64,000 bases of DNA from Microbacterium imperiale (GTDB taxonomy: Bacteria; Actinomycetota; Actinomycetes; Actinomycetales; Microbacteriaceae), in contig NZ_JAGIOK010000001.1 in NCBI RefSeq assembly GCF_017876655.1, forward strand, positions 620,001-684,000. The letters run 5' to 3'. Below the pieces are notes generated by a model, which was not told the origin of the DNA, searched no databases, and was given only the letters and a program-made list of their open reading frames with translations. The position numbers were made by a program, and so were the translations under genes. Position 1 is the first letter of the stretch. Every line of letters starts with the position of its first letter. Of the stretch, positions 1-8,298 are shown piece after piece.

Positions 1-2019
1 TCACGCCAGGTGCTCCGCGGTGTCGACAAGGGCGCGCTGGGCGATGGCCGCGCGGATGCGCTCGACCGCCTCGTCGACCGGGACGCCGTTGGTCTGCGAT
101 CCGTCGCGGAAGCGGAACGAGACGGTACCCGCCGCACGATCCTGTTCGCCGGCGATCAGCTGCAGCGGCACCTTCTGCGTCGTGTGCGTGCGAATCTTCT
201 TCTGCATCCGGTCGTCGGAGCGGTCGAGCTCGGCGCGCACGCCGGCCTCGCGCAGGCGCGTGACGATCGTCTCGAGGTAGGGCGCGTAGTCCTCGGCCAC
301 CGGGATCGCGACCACCTGCACGGGCGCGAGCCACACCGGGAAGGCCCCCGCGTAGTGCTCGAGCAGGATCGCGAAGAACCGCTCGATCGAGCCGAACAGT
401 GCGCGGTGGATCATCACCGGGCGGTGCTTCTCGCCGTCGGGACCGGTGTACTCGAGCTCGAACCGTTCGGGCTGGTTGAAGTCGAGCTGGATCGTCGACA
501 TCTGCCACGTGCGGCCGATCGCGTCGCGGGCCTGCACCGAGATCTTCGGGCCGTAGAACGCCGCCCCGCCCGGGTCGGGCACGAGCTCGAGCCCCGAGCC
601 CTCGGCGACGCGTCGCAGCGTGTCGGTGGCCTGCTGCCAGAGGGCGTCGTCGCCGATGAACTTCGGGTTGCCCTCCTCCTTCGTCGACAGCTCGAGGTAG
701 AAGTCGTTGAGGCCGTAGTCGCGCAGCGTCTGCAGCACGAACTCGAGGCTGTGCACGAGCTCGGCCTCGACCTGGTCGGCCGTGACGTAGATGTGGGTGT
801 CGTCCTGCGTCATGCCGCGCACGCGCGTCAGGCCCGAGAGCGTGCCGCTCTTCTCGTAGCGGTAGACCGAGCCGAACTCGCTGAGGCGCAGCGGCAGTTC
901 GCGGTAGCTGCGTCCGCGCGAGCGGAAGATCAGGTTGTGGAACGGGCAGTTCATGGGCTTGAGGTAGTACTCCTGGCCCTGCCGGGTCACGTTGCCCTCG
1001 GCGTCGACGGTCTCGTCGAGCTTCATGGGCGGGTACATGCCGTCGGCGTACCACTGCAGGTGACCGCTCGTCATGAACAGGTCGCCCTTGGTGATGTGCG
1101 GGGTGTTGACGACGTCGTACCCGTTCGCGAGCAGACGCTCGCGCATGTACCGCTCGATCTCGTAGCGGATGATGCCGCCCTTGGGGTGGAACACCGACAG
1201 CCCCGGACCGATCTCGTCGGGGAACGAGAACAGGTCGAGCTCGACGCCCAGCTTGCGGTGGTCGCGGCGGGCAGCCTCGGCGAGGCGCTCCTGATAGGCG
1301 CGCAGCTCGTCCTTCGAGGGCCACGCGGTGCCGTAGATGCGCTGCAGCTGCGGGTTCTTCTCGCTGCCCCGCCAGTAGGCGGCCGCGACCCGGGTGAGGT
1401 CCCACCCGTTGCCGATGAGGCGCGTGCCGGGCACGTGCGGGCCACGGCAGAGGTCCTTCCATGCCGTCTCGCCGTCGCGGGTTACGTTGTCGTAGATCGT
1501 CAGCTCGCCGGCGCCGATCTCGGCCGAGGCCCCCTCGGCGGCATCGGCGCCCGACCCGGGACCGCCGGCGAGCGCGACCAGCTCGAGCTTGAACGGCTCG
1601 TCGGCGAGCTCGGCGCGCGCTTCGTCCTCCGTCACGACCCGTCGGACGAAGCGCTGGTTCTCGCGGACGATGCGCTCCATCTCCTTCTTGATCGACTTGA
1701 GATCCTCCGGAGTGAAGGGCTCGTCGACGCCGAAGTCGTAGTAGAAGCCGTTCTCGACCGGCGGGCCGATGCCGAGGTTCGCCTGAGGCCGGATCCGCTG
1801 CACGGCCTGCGCGAGGACGTGCGCGGTGGAGTGGCGCAGGATCGCGAGGCCGTCGGGGCTCGCGACCGTCACCGGCTCGACGGCATCCGTCTCGGTCACG
1901 ACCGTGGCGAGGTCCTTCAGCTCACCGTTGACGCGCAGGGCGACCACAGAGCGATCGGGGAAGAGGGCGAAGCCGTCGGCGGGGTACGACACGTCCGACG
2001 GGGAAACGACGTCAGTCAA
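1..2019 (-). CDS. thrS: Threonine--tRNA ligase
   Basis: Charges tRNA-Thr with threonine in the cytoplasm. The 672-residue product has the full family layout: an N-terminal TGS-like segment (about 1-60), an editing domain opening with HSTAH (63-67) and including CRGPHVP, a class II catalytic core with MNCPFH (zinc-ligand Cys) and RYEKSG of motif 2, motif 3 near GSIERFF, and a C-terminal anticodon-binding domain. The start chosen is TTG at 2019 because GGAG lies 8 nt upstream and homology begins just after it; the frame stays open further upstream but that part reads as shadow sequence. No T-box-like leader is visible. The gene is divergent from the transporter at 2211. Confidence 0.96.
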   Translation of the reverse strand: MTDVVSPSDVSYPADGFALFPDRSVVALRVNGELKDLATVVTETDAVEPVTVASPDGLAILRHSTAHVLAQAVQRIRPQANLGIGPPVENGFYYDFGVDEPFTPEDLKSIKKEMERIVRENQRFVRRVVTEDEARAELADEPFKLELVALAGGPGSGADAAEGASAEIGAGELTIYDNVTRDGETAWKDLCRGPHVPGTRLIGNGWDLTRVAAAYWRGSEKNPQLQRIYGTAWPSKDELRAYQERLAEAARRDHRKLGVELDLFSFPDEIGPGLSVFHPKGGIIRYEIERYMRERLLANGYDVVNTPHITKGDLFMTSGHLQWYADGMYPPMKLDETVDAEGNVTRQGQEYYLKPMNCPFHNLIFRSRGRSYRELPLRLSEFGSVYRYEKSGTLSGLTRVRGMTQDDTHIYVTADQVEAELVHSLEFVLQTLRDYGLNDFYLELSTKEEGNPKFIGDDALWQQATDTLRRVAEGSGLELVPDPGGAAFYGPKISVQARDAIGRTWQMSTIQLDFNQPERFELEYTGPDGEKHRPVMIHRALFGSIERFFAILLEHYAGAFPVWLAPVQVVAIPVAEDYAPYLETIVTRLREAGVRAELDRSDDRMQKKIRTHTTQKVPLQLIAGEQDRAAGTVSFRFRDGSQTNGVPVDEAVERIRAAIAQRALVDTAEHLA

Positions 2020-2210
2020 GGGAACATCTCCAGGTGGGTGGCTCGGATCAAGGCTACTCAGCTTCGGACGCACGCCGCGCCCCGCCCGCTCAGGCCGAGA
2101 GCGTTCGGCCGGCGGCGACGAAGCGGGTGAGCACCCGGGCTCCGATCCGGCGTCGTTCCATCCGACCACTGTATCCCGCGCCGCCGCACCGCCAGCGACC
2201 GGCAGGGACC

Positions 2211-3374
2211 ATGATGGATGCCGTGAAGCTCGCCATCGCCGGAGCCGCACTGCTGCTCGTGGCGGCGGGCGCGGTCGTCAGCGGCATCCTCCCCCCGGGC
2301 GAGCTCGTCGGGATCGCCGAGCGCGTCGCACCGATCCTGGGCTTCGTCGTGGCCGTGACGATCGTCGCCGAGCTCGCGGCGAAAGCGGGGGTGTTCGACG
2401 TCGCGGCGGGCCGGCTCGCCCGTGCCTCGCGAGGCCGGACGATCGTGTTGTGGCTGCTGGTGGTCGCGCTCGCCGTCGTCGCGACAGCCTTCCTCTCTCT
2501 CGACACGACCGCGGTGCTGCTCACCCCGGTCGTCGTGGCCGTTGCGCGCGCGAACGGGCTGCCGCCGCTCCCCTTCGCCTTCACGACGGTGTGGCTCGCC
2601 AACACCGCATCGCTCGTGCTCCCGGTGTCGAATCTCACCAATCTCCTCGCACTCGACCGTCTGCCGGCCGGCGGCGCGCTCGCCTTCATCGCGCTCATGG
2701 GCCCGTCCGCCGCGATCGCGATCGTCGTCACGGTCGCCCTGCTCTTCGTCATCCACCGCCGCGACCTGCGCGGTCGCTTCGAGCCCGCTCCCCCGCCGCG
2801 CGTCGCCGACCGGCTGCAGCTGGTCGCGGCATCCGTCGTGGTGATCGTGCTCATGCCGGCTCTCGTCAGCGGACTGGAGCCCTGGATACCGGCAGCCATC
2901 GCCGCCGCCGTGCTCGTCGCCCTGTTCGCGTGGCGCTCGCCCCGCGGGCTCTCGGTGCGGCTCGTGCCCTGGTCGCTGCTGGTGTTCGCCGCGGGGCTGT
3001 TCACCGCCATGGCGGCGCTCGAGTCGCTCGGTTCGGCGGCGGTGGCGGCGACCGTCGCCGGTGAGCCGGGCGGGCCGGGAGAGCTCTGGCGCGTCGCGGG
3101 CACCGCGCTCGTCGCCGCCAACGCCGTCGACAATCTGCCGGCATACCTGCTGTTGGAGCCGGCCGCGGGCACACCCGAGCGACTCGGCGCGCTGCTGATC
3201 GGCGTCAACGCCGGCCCGCTCATCACACCGTGGGCGTCCCTTGCGACCCTGCTCTGGCACGAGCGCCTGCATGCCGTCGGCGTCGACGTCCCGTGGCGGC
3301 GCTTCGTGGTGTGGGGCCTCGTCGCCGCGCCCCTGGTCGTCGGGCTGTCGGTGCTGCCGCTCGCGCTTCGCTGA
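2211..3374 (+). CDS. ArsB/NhaD-superfamily membrane transporter
   Basis: Polytopic inner-membrane protein of 387 residues with about 10-11 hydrophobic helices. Two short discontinuous-helix motifs typical of the ArsB/NhaD/SLC13-like ion transporter superfamily are visible: SNLTNLL in the first half and [12 protein letters not shown] in the second half, a pseudo-symmetric pair that usually builds the substrate site. Tandem ATGs at 2211 and 2214 follow an AGGG; either may be used. No arsR, arsC or arsA is adjacent, so an arsenite role cannot be assumed; a dicarboxylate, sodium or other anion substrate is equally possible. The start is divergent from thrS and the end convergent with the ACT-domain gene. 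Confidence 0.85.
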   Translation: MMDAVKLAIAGAALLLVAAGAVVSGILPPGELVGIAERVAPILGFVVAVTIVAELAAKAGVFDVAAGRLARASRGRTIVLWLLVVALAVVATAFLSLDTTAVLLTPVVVAVARANGLPPLPFAFTTVWLANTASLVLPVSNLTNLLALDRLPAGGALAFIALMGPSAAIAIVVTVALLFVIHRRDLRGRFEPAPPPRVADRLQLVAASVVVIVLMPALVSGLEPWIPAAIAAAVLVALFAWRSPRGLSVRLVPWSLLVFAAGLFTAMAALESLGSAAVAATVAGEPGGPGELWRVAGTALVAANAVDNLPAYLLLEPAAGTPERLGALLIGVNAGPLITPWASLATLLWHERLHAVGVDVPWRRFVVWGLVAAPLVVGLSVLPLALR

Positions 3375-3386
3375 GGCGCGCGGGCG

Positions 3387-3893
3387 TCAGGCGAGGGTGA
3401 GGTCGACCTGGATCTCCGCGGCCAGGCGCTCCAGATCGGCGATGACCTCGTCGGCGTCGAAGCCGACAGGCAGCCGCACCACCATCGTCGCCTCGAACAG
3501 CGTGCCGCCCGACATCGGGGCTTCCAGCGTCCGACTGGTCAGAGCGTCGATGCTGAGGGCGTGCACGCCGACGGCGTCGCTCACCTCGCGCACGATTCCC
3601 GGTCGGTCATTGCCCAGAACCGTGAACCGCAGTGCCTGCCCGGTCGCCGCGACCGGCGCGAGAGGCTGATGCGTCGTGATGCGCAGCAGGCCGTCGAGGC
3701 GCTCGAGCGCCGCGACGAGCCCTGCCTCGCGGTCATCGGGAATCTCGACCAGGACGATGCCCGCGAACGCGCCCGCGAGCTCGGCCAGTTCACTGCGCTC
3801 CCAGTTGCCGCCGTGCGCGGCGACGGTGTCGGCGAGGGTCCGGACGAGTCCGACGCGATCGTCGCCGACGACGGTGAGCACGAGGCGGGTCAT
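3387..3893 (-). CDS. Tandem ACT-domain protein (GcvR-like)
   Basis: 168-residue cytoplasmic protein made of two ACT-type regulatory domains. The first opens with LVLTVVGDDRVGLV (residues 4-17), the second with FTVLGNDRPGIV (90-101); the G-D-R-x-G signature is the amino-acid-binding turn of ACT folds. The architecture matches GcvR-like or formyltetrahydrofolate-deformylase-type ACT proteins without any catalytic domain, so it is probably a small-molecule sensor; its ligand and target are unknown. A TAGGCT box ends 7 nt before the ATG, so the transcript is probably leaderless or nearly so. Confidence 0.85.
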   Translation of the reverse strand: MTRLVLTVVGDDRVGLVRTLADTVAAHGGNWERSELAELAGAFAGIVLVEIPDDREAGLVAALERLDGLLRITTHQPLAPVAATGQALRFTVLGNDRPGIVREVSDAVGVHALSIDALTSRTLEAPMSGGTLFEATMVVRLPVGFDADEVIADLERLAAEIQVDLTLA

Positions 3894-3900
3894 GGCGCCG

Positions 3901-3906
3901 AGCCTA
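3901..3906 (-). promoter_or_regulatory. -10 box of the ACT-domain gene
   Basis: TAGGCT on the minus strand, 7 nt before the ATG at 3893. This places the predicted transcription start on or one base from the start codon. No Shine-Dalgarno sequence fits in the gap. Confidence 0.5.
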
Positions 3907-3943
3907 GCGGGCGGCACCGGGCAGCGGCATCCGAGTGGAACGT

Positions 3944-4249
3944 TCACGATTCGCGTCGCGTGACGGCGTTGCGCCACACGACCGTGTTGAGCTCGCCGGC
4001 ATCGCTCATCCAGAAGACGACGACCACGCGGTCGTTCCACCCCCGAGCGACGGCCGCGACGCGTTCGGCGGGCTTGTGCGGCCACGAGATCCAGGCCCAG
4101 ACGGTCGGCCACTCGGTCGGCCACACCAGTTCGTCCGGCCCGTACGCCTGCATGGGGATGGTGCACGGGGGGATGCGCATGAGCGTCCGCTGCAGGTGCT
4201 CCGCCGATCGCCGGTCGATGGCGTCGGCGTACCGCTTATTCGTTCCCAC
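3944..4249 (-). CDS. Small conserved hypothetical protein
   Basis: I do not recognise a named family. The product is about 101 residues, Trp-rich in the middle (ELVWPTEWPTVWAWISWPH), with no signal peptide or clear membrane span. The GTG at 4249 (product begins GTNKRYADAIDRR) was chosen because the Arg-rich start is consistent with a soluble protein and GGAAGGGA lies 9-12 nt upstream; another start 13 codons upstream would add only low-complexity residues. It ends about 50 bp upstream of the ACT-domain gene on the same strand. The composition and the W-rich pattern argue for a real protein rather than a chance frame. Confidence 0.6.
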   Translation of the reverse strand: MGTNKRYADAIDRRSAEHLQRTLMRIPPCTIPMQAYGPDELVWPTEWPTVWAWISWPHKPAERVAAVARGWNDRVVVVFWMSDAGELNTVVWRNAVTRRES

Positions 4250-4326
4250 GTGGCCGGCGTCCCTTCCCCCCGGCCGCGAGCATGCCACGATCGACCGACA
4301 TCGCCGCGGAAGCCGCCAGAAACGAC

Positions 4327-4352
4327 AAAACCCCCGGATGACCGGGGGTTTT
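4327..4352. terminator. Bidirectional intrinsic terminator
   Basis: Perfect 11-bp stem (AAAACCCCCGG / CCGGGGGTTTT) with a 4-nt ATGA loop and T-runs on both strands. It sits just downstream of the minus-strand tRNA cluster and upstream of the small hypothetical gene. Confidence 0.85.
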
Positions 4353-4358
4353 ACTCGG

Positions 4359-4430
4359 TGCGCGATACTGGGATCGAACCAGTGACCTCTTCCGTGTCAG
4401 GGAAGCGCGCTACCGCTGCGCCAATCGCGC
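4359..4430 (-). tRNA. tRNA-Val (GAC)
   Basis: A 7-bp acceptor stem (GCGCGAT / ATCGCGC) with discriminator A, a D arm, and an anticodon stem CTTCC/GGAAG around the loop CTGACAC, giving anticodon GAC. The T arm is intact. CCA is not encoded. Last gene of the Gly-Cys-Val minus-strand cluster. Confidence 0.95.
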
Positions 4431-4457
4431 CTATACAGGCTGTTCAGTTGTGAGGCG

Positions 4458-4528
4458 AGGTGGCGACGGGATTCGAACCCGTGTAAACGGCTTTGCAGGC
4501 CGGTGCCTAGCCGCTCGGCCACGCCACC
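4458..4528 (-). tRNA. tRNA-Cys (GCA)
   Basis: Acceptor stem GGTGGCG / CGCCACC with discriminator U, typical for tRNA-Cys. The anticodon loop CTGCAAA gives GCA. The 71-nt body has a standard T loop and no encoded CCA. Confidence 0.95.
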
Positions 4529-4583
4529 GTGTGTGGTTCTGACCCACGTGCCGGACCTCCCTGACGGGAGATCCTCGCACTCG

Positions 4584-4655
4584 AGCGGATGACGAGATTC
4601 GAACTCGCGACCCTCACCTTGGCAAGGTGATGCGCTACCACTGCGCTACATCCGC
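4584..4655 (-). tRNA. tRNA-Gly (GCC)
   Basis: Acceptor stem GCGGATG / CATCCGC with discriminator U. The anticodon stem TCACC/GGTGA encloses TTGCCAA, giving GCC. First tRNA of the minus-strand cluster; 72 nt, CCA not encoded. Confidence 0.95.
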
Positions 4656-4807
4656 ATTTCGTTCCGGATCGCTCCGGCACTTGTTAAACATTAGCCGACG
4701 ATCGCACGAGTGCAAAACCGGCGGCGCCCCGCGCGTGTCTCGCTCTCGCGTTCGGGAACCGCCGCGGCATCCGGTATGCTCGTGTCTCGGCCCTCCGGGG
4801 CCAGCAC

Positions 4808-4884
4808 GGGCGATTGGCGCAGTTGGTTAGCGCGCTTCCTTCACACGGAAGAGGTCGTGGGTTCGAGTCCCGCATCGCCCACCA
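4808..4884 (+). tRNA. tRNA-Val (CAC), CCA encoded
   Basis: Acceptor stem GGGCGAT / ATCGCCC, discriminator A at 4881, and an encoded CCA end at 4882-4884. The anticodon loop TTCACAC gives CAC. Its anticodon stem and adjoining variable region are nearly identical to those of tRNA-Val(GAC) at 4359, which suggests an old duplication. It stands alone on the plus strand and is followed immediately by a terminator. Confidence 0.95.
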
Positions 4885-4886
4885 TC

Positions 4887-4918
4887 AGCCCCGTTTCGCA
4901 TCGTCGAGCGGGGCTTTT
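4887..4918 (+). terminator. Intrinsic terminator after tRNA-Val(CAC)
   Basis: Stem AGCCCCG / CGGGGCT followed by TTTT, starting 3 nt after the CCA of the tRNA. Confidence 0.8.
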
Positions 4919-4947
4919 CGGTATCCGGGACAGGACGGCGGGTGCCG

Positions 4948-5691
4948 TCAGACGACACCCGTCGCGCCCAGCAGCGATCCGATGCCGAACGTGGCCGCGA
5001 GTGCGAGCGCCCCGCCGAGGACGACTCGGACCGTCGGTCGCAGCGCGGGGCTGCCGCCGAGCCGCGCGCCCGCGTACCCGGTCAGCGCGAGCGCTGCGAG
5101 CACGACGACGAACGTCACGGGAACCCGCGCTTCCGCCGGCGGCAGCAGGATCGCCAGCAGCGGAAGCAGCGCGCCGATAGTGAATGCCAGGGCGCTCGCG
5201 CCCGCCGCCGCCCAGGGGCTGACGACGGCGTCCTCGGTGAGGCCGAGCTCGGCTTCGAGGTGCGCCGCGAGCACGTCGTGCTCGGTCAGCTCCTCGGCGA
5301 CGCGACGTGCCGTCTCGGCGGAGAGCCCCCGCTGCTCGTACAGCCCCGCGAGCTCGGCGAGCTCGGCGTCGGGATCGGCCGCGAGCTCACGCCGCTCCTT
5401 CGATATCAGCGCGCGCTGACTGTCGCGCTGGCTGCTGACCGAGACGTACTCGCCCAGCGCCATCGAGATGGCGCCGCCCACGACACCTGCCACTCCGGCC
5501 GTGAGGATGGGCGCTGTCGCCGTCGTTGCCCCCGCCACGCCGACCACGAGCGCCGCTGTCGACACGATGCCGTCGTTCGCGCCCAGCACCCCGGCTCGCA
5601 GCCAGTTCAGCCGTCCGGAGAGCGAGACGGCGTGCGGCTCACCCGGGTGGGTGCCCGGCGCGTCCGGCGAGGATGCGGTCATGAGCCCCAT
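4948..5691 (-). CDS. VIT1/CCC1-family membrane transporter
   Basis: 247-residue membrane protein of the vacuolar iron transporter (VIT1/CCC1) family, which exports or stores Fe2+ or Mn2+. The first helix carries the family motif GANDGIVSTAALVVGVAGA, helix 2 the GAISMALGEYVSV motif with conserved M and E, and the middle has the Glu-rich cytosolic helical metal-binding region (AELAGLYEQRGLS through ELGL). Three further hydrophobic helices follow. Start chosen at ATG 5691; ATG 5682 is 3 codons downstream and TTG 5712 is also possible, with no clear ribosome site deciding between them. The substrate is inferred from the family only. Confidence 0.88.
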   Translation of the reverse strand: MGLMTASSPDAPGTHPGEPHAVSLSGRLNWLRAGVLGANDGIVSTAALVVGVAGATTATAPILTAGVAGVVGGAISMALGEYVSVSSQRDSQRALISKERRELAADPDAELAELAGLYEQRGLSAETARRVAEELTEHDVLAAHLEAELGLTEDAVVSPWAAAGASALAFTIGALLPLLAILLPPAEARVPVTFVVVLAALALTGYAGARLGGSPALRPTVRVVLGGALALAATFGIGSLLGATGVV

Positions 5692-5742
5692 GAAACCACT
5701 CGAGCGCGTCAAGGCGCAGGGCCGCGCCAGAAGACGATGCGC

Positions 5743-6291
5743 TCAGCCCGCGTCGGTCCAGCCGTATCGCTGCGCCAGCGCTGCGGCGACACGGCGGAAG
5801 CCGTCGCGTCCGAGCCCGCCCGCCTCGCGCCGAATGCCGTGGGCGGGTACGAGATAGATCTGATCGACATCGAGCCAGGACGGCCGCCCCTGGCGGTCCC
5901 AGTCGCCCGTCCCGAGGGGCAGGTGATCGCGTTCACCGTCGTGGGGCTTGCTCGTCAGCTTCATCGCCCAGCTGCGCCCGCCATCCGCGCGCGCGAGGAC
6001 GAGCAGCGGACGGTCCTTGCCGCGCGCGGGGTCCTCCTCGTACGGCACCCACGCCCAGACGATCTCGCCCGGATCCGGCAACGCGTCCGGCCGCGGCTCG
6101 TATGCCAGGCGCAGCCCGCGCTTCGGCGGCAGCGGCACTTCGACGACGGATGCCGCACCCGCCCGACTCGCCTCGGCGCTGCGGTCGCGCGTCGCGTGCG
6201 GCGATGGGGACGGGGTCCGCGTCGGCGGTGCGGGCGCCACGGGCGCTCTCCGCGGTCGAAGCAGGTCCCATACGCGTGCCAGAACACCCAT
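5743..6291 (-). CDS. PemK/MazF-family protein, orphan
   Basis: 182-residue protein. Residues 1-50 are a Pro/Arg-rich basic low-complexity leader; the PemK/MazF-like beta-barrel follows, with GEIVWAWVPYEEDPARGKDRPLLVLAR matching the conserved first strands and the E-D-P-x-x-x-K-x-R-P core. Family members are mRNA interferases, but no antitoxin gene lies beside it and single-copy chromosomal forms are common in actinobacteria, so toxicity should not be assumed. A TAGCGT box ends exactly 6 nt before ATG 6291, which supports this start over the in-frame GTG one codon upstream. It borders the palindromic repeat array. Confidence 0.75.
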   Translation of the reverse strand: MGVLARVWDLLRPRRAPVAPAPPTRTPSPSPHATRDRSAEASRAGAASVVEVPLPPKRGLRLAYEPRPDALPDPGEIVWAWVPYEEDPARGKDRPLLVLARADGGRSWAMKLTSKPHDGERDHLPLGTGDWDRQGRPSWLDVDQIYLVPAHGIRREAGGLGRDGFRRVAAALAQRYGWTDAG

Positions 6292-6297
6292 CACGCC

Positions 6298-6303
6298 ACG
6301 CTA
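6298..6303 (-). promoter_or_regulatory. -10 box of the PemK-like gene
   Basis: TAGCGT on the minus strand, separated from ATG 6291 by GGCGTG (6 nt). Predicts a leaderless transcript. Confidence 0.45.
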
Positions 6304-6350
6304 ACGCAGTCCCCCTTGGCCGGTGTCGCCCGTGCCGCCGGCGCCCCGAC

Positions 6351-6790
6351 CTCACCTGGCAGCTCGCGCCCCCACCACTCCCCCGACGGGGCGGGAACTA
6401 CCAGCTGGCCCCGAGGCTGCAGCCCCACGGCATCCCAGCCCGGCGCCCCGACCTCACCTGGCAGCTCAGGCCCCCACCACGCGCGCGCACGGGCCAGAAC
6501 TGCCACCCGAACTCGGGCGGCGAAACTCACCTGGCAGCTCCCGCCACCACCAGCCCGCGGACGCGGCGGGGACTGCCAGTTGATCCCGAGGCTGCAGCCC
6601 CACGACATCCCAGCCCAGTGCCCCGACCTCACCTGGCAGCTCCGGCCCCCACCAGCCCGTGGGCGCGGCGGGAACTGCCAGCTGGCCCCGAGGCTGCAGC
6701 CCCACGGCATCCCAGCCCGGCGCCGAGCCCTCACCTGGCAGTCCCGGCCCCCACCAGCCCGTGGAGGCGGCCGGAACTGCCAGCTGACCC
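6351..6790. repeat. Tandem array of five imperfect palindromes, 102-bp period
   Basis: This is the only stretch over 300 bp here without a gene (6304-6864). Five units begin with a copy of CACCTGGCAG near 6355, 6457, 6529, 6632 and 6734 and end with GGAACTGCCAGCTGG or a variant, so each about 53-bp unit is an imperfect inverted repeat with a loop rich in CCCCCACCAG. Three of four intervals are 102 bp because a 46-50 bp spacer containing the palindrome GGCTGCAGCC and CCCACGGCATCCCAGCCC separates the units; the second-to-third interval is about 73 bp because that spacer is replaced. Several frames stay open across it on both strands, but their products merely repeat the unit, so I treat it as noncoding. 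Confidence 0.8.
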
Positions 6791-6810
6791 ACGCAACGGG
6801 AGCACGACGA

Positions 6811-6850
6811 AGGGCGGGGCGCCGCGGGGAAATCCGCGACGCCCCGCCCT
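6811..6850 (-). terminator. Stem-loop downstream of amt
   Basis: 11-bp perfect stem (AGGGCGGGGCG / CGCCCCGCCCT) with an 18-nt loop that can form a smaller inner stem, 15 bp past the amt stop. No U-run follows, so termination strength is uncertain. Confidence 0.55.
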
Positions 6851-6864
6851 TGCGGCGGTCGGTG

Positions 6865-8133
6865 TCAGACCTTGGCGTCGGACAGCGTGTAGCCGACCTC
6901 ACCGTGGACGACCGTGTCGATGCCGGCGATCTCGTCCTCGTTCTTGACGCGGAAGCCGATCGTCTTCTCGATCGCGAGACCGATGACGAAGGCGAGCACG
7001 AACGAGTAGGCGAGCACGGCGAGCGCCGCGATGGCCTGGACGATCAGCTGGCTGGCGTCGCCGCCCATGAACAGGCCGGTGCCGTTGGCGAAGAAGCCGA
7101 GGTACAGCGTTCCGATGAGACCGCCGACGAGGTGGATGCCGACCACGTCGAGGGAGTCGTCGAAGCCGAGCTTGTACTTCAGCTCGATGGCGAGGGCGCA
7201 GGCCGCACCGGCGATGAGGCCGAGGACGATCGCCCAGATCGGGTCGACCGAGGCGCAGGCCGGGGTGATCGCCACGAGACCGGCGACGGCACCCGAGGCG
7301 GCGCCGACCGACGTGGGCTTGCCGTCCTTGATCTTCTCGACCAGCAGCCAGGCGAGCAGCGCGGCGGCGGGGGCGGCGATCGTGTTGATGAACGCGAGCG
7401 CCGCGGTGCCGTCGGCGGCGAGCTCGGAGCCGGCGTTGAAGCCGAACCAGCCGAACCACAGCAGACCGGCGCCGAGCAGGACGAACGGCGGGTTGTGGGG
7501 GACGTGGACGCCCTTCTGGAAGCCGACGCGCTTGCCGAGTACCAGAGCCAGCGCGAGCGCGGCGGCACCGGCGTTGATGTGGACCGCGGTACCACCGGCG
7601 AAGTCGATCGCTCCAACGCCGAAGACGTCCTGCAGGCCCTTGGTGATCCAGCCGCCGTACTCGAACGAGCCGTCGTCGGCGAGGCCGAAGTTGAACACCC
7701 AGCTCGCGACCGGGAAGTAGACCACGGTGGCCCACACTCCGGCGAACAGCATCCAGGCGCCGAACTTGGCCCGGTCGGCGATGGCGCCCGAGACGAGCGC
7801 GACGGTGAGGATGGCGAAGGTCGCCTGGAAGCAGACGAAAGCCATCGGCGGGTAGGCGGCGTCCTCGGGGGTCTCGAGCAGGCTGCTCAGTCCGATCGCG
7901 CTCCAGTCGATCGCCCAGGGTGCGACGGTGCCCTCAGCGCCGGGGAAGGCGATGGCGTACCCGAAGAGCACCCACAGGACGCCGATGAGCCCGAGCGCTC
8001 CGAAGCTCATCATCATCATGCTGATGACGCTCTTGGCCTTGACGAGGCCGCCGTAGAAGAACGCGAGTCCGGGCGTCATCAGCAGGACGAACGCGGCTGC
8101 GATGAGTATGAATGCGGTGTTGCCTTGATCCAT
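6865..8133 (-). CDS. amt: Ammonium transporter Amt
   Basis: 422-residue, 11-helix inner-membrane ammonium channel. The N-terminus shows TPGLAFFYGGLV, the signature helix; the two pore histidines are H185 (GGTAVHINAG) and H334 (DVVGIHLVGG), and ADRAKFGAW and FGWFGFNAGSEL are also conserved. The end (YTLSDAKV) is short, as in prokaryotic Amt proteins. No glnK or glnD follows it here, unlike the amtB-glnK-glnD operons of many actinobacteria. The 165-bp upstream region holds a GTAAC-N6-GAAAC element on the gene's strand, so nitrogen control by GlnR is likely. Confidence 0.95.
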   Translation of the reverse strand: MDQGNTAFILIAAAFVLLMTPGLAFFYGGLVKAKSVISMMMMSFGALGLIGVLWVLFGYAIAFPGAEGTVAPWAIDWSAIGLSSLLETPEDAAYPPMAFVCFQATFAILTVALVSGAIADRAKFGAWMLFAGVWATVVYFPVASWVFNFGLADDGSFEYGGWITKGLQDVFGVGAIDFAGGTAVHINAGAAALALALVLGKRVGFQKGVHVPHNPPFVLLGAGLLWFGWFGFNAGSELAADGTAALAFINTIAAPAAALLAWLLVEKIKDGKPTSVGAASGAVAGLVAITPACASVDPIWAIVLGLIAGAACALAIELKYKLGFDDSLDVVGIHLVGGLIGTLYLGFFANGTGLFMGGDASQLIVQAIAALAVLAYSFVLAFVIGLAIEKTIGFRVKNEDEIAGIDTVVHGEVGYTLSDAKV

Positions 8134-8222
8134 CTCGAGGGAAACCTCTCTGCAGGGACGCAGGTGTAGCGTCGGGTCCCCTCAGTGTCGAGGTGCCCAG
8201 TTTCCCCCGACCGCGCACTCGT

Positions 8223-8269
8223 GTTTCCGATCGGTTACGCGAGCGCTCCCCCGGTAAACATCACGTTTC
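8223..8269 (-). promoter_or_regulatory. GlnR-like boxes upstream of amt
   Basis: On the minus strand, positions 8238-8223 read GTAAC-cgatcg-GAAAC, an exact match to the actinobacterial GlnR half-box pair (GTnAC-N6-GaAAc). About 90 bp separate it from the amt start. A second, inverted element GAAAC-gtgatg-TTTAC lies at 8269-8254. GlnR binding is inferred from the consensus. Confidence 0.6.
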
Positions 8270-8298
8270 CCCGCGCCGCGCGCACCCTGCGTGTCCCC

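Noticed and set aside
2020..2210. T-box riboswitch upstream of thrS
   Set aside because: No T-box core (TGGNACCGCG-like) or specifier stem-loop is visible; the upstream stretch is short and GTG/TTG-driven initiation with GGAG is sufficient.
2211..3374. Arsenite efflux pump ArsB
   Set aside because: The superfamily motifs are present but no other ars gene is nearby and the motifs are shared with other ion transporters.
5743..6291. Active PemK/MazF toxin-antitoxin system
   Set aside because: No antitoxin gene could be found on either side; only an orphan PemK-like protein is supported.
6351..6790. Possible CRISPR array
   Set aside because: Both the units and the spacers are conserved, the units are imperfect palindromes of about 53 bp, and no cas gene is in the window.
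6291..6902. Repetitive open frame across the palindromic array on the minus strand
   Set aside because: The product is just the translated repeat unit. Several other frames are also open there, so openness is a property of the GC-rich repeat.
4942..8169. A 1075-codon open frame through VIT, PemK-like, repeat and amt regions
   Set aside because: It is antisense to three supported genes and crosses the repeat array; the product shows only composition bias.
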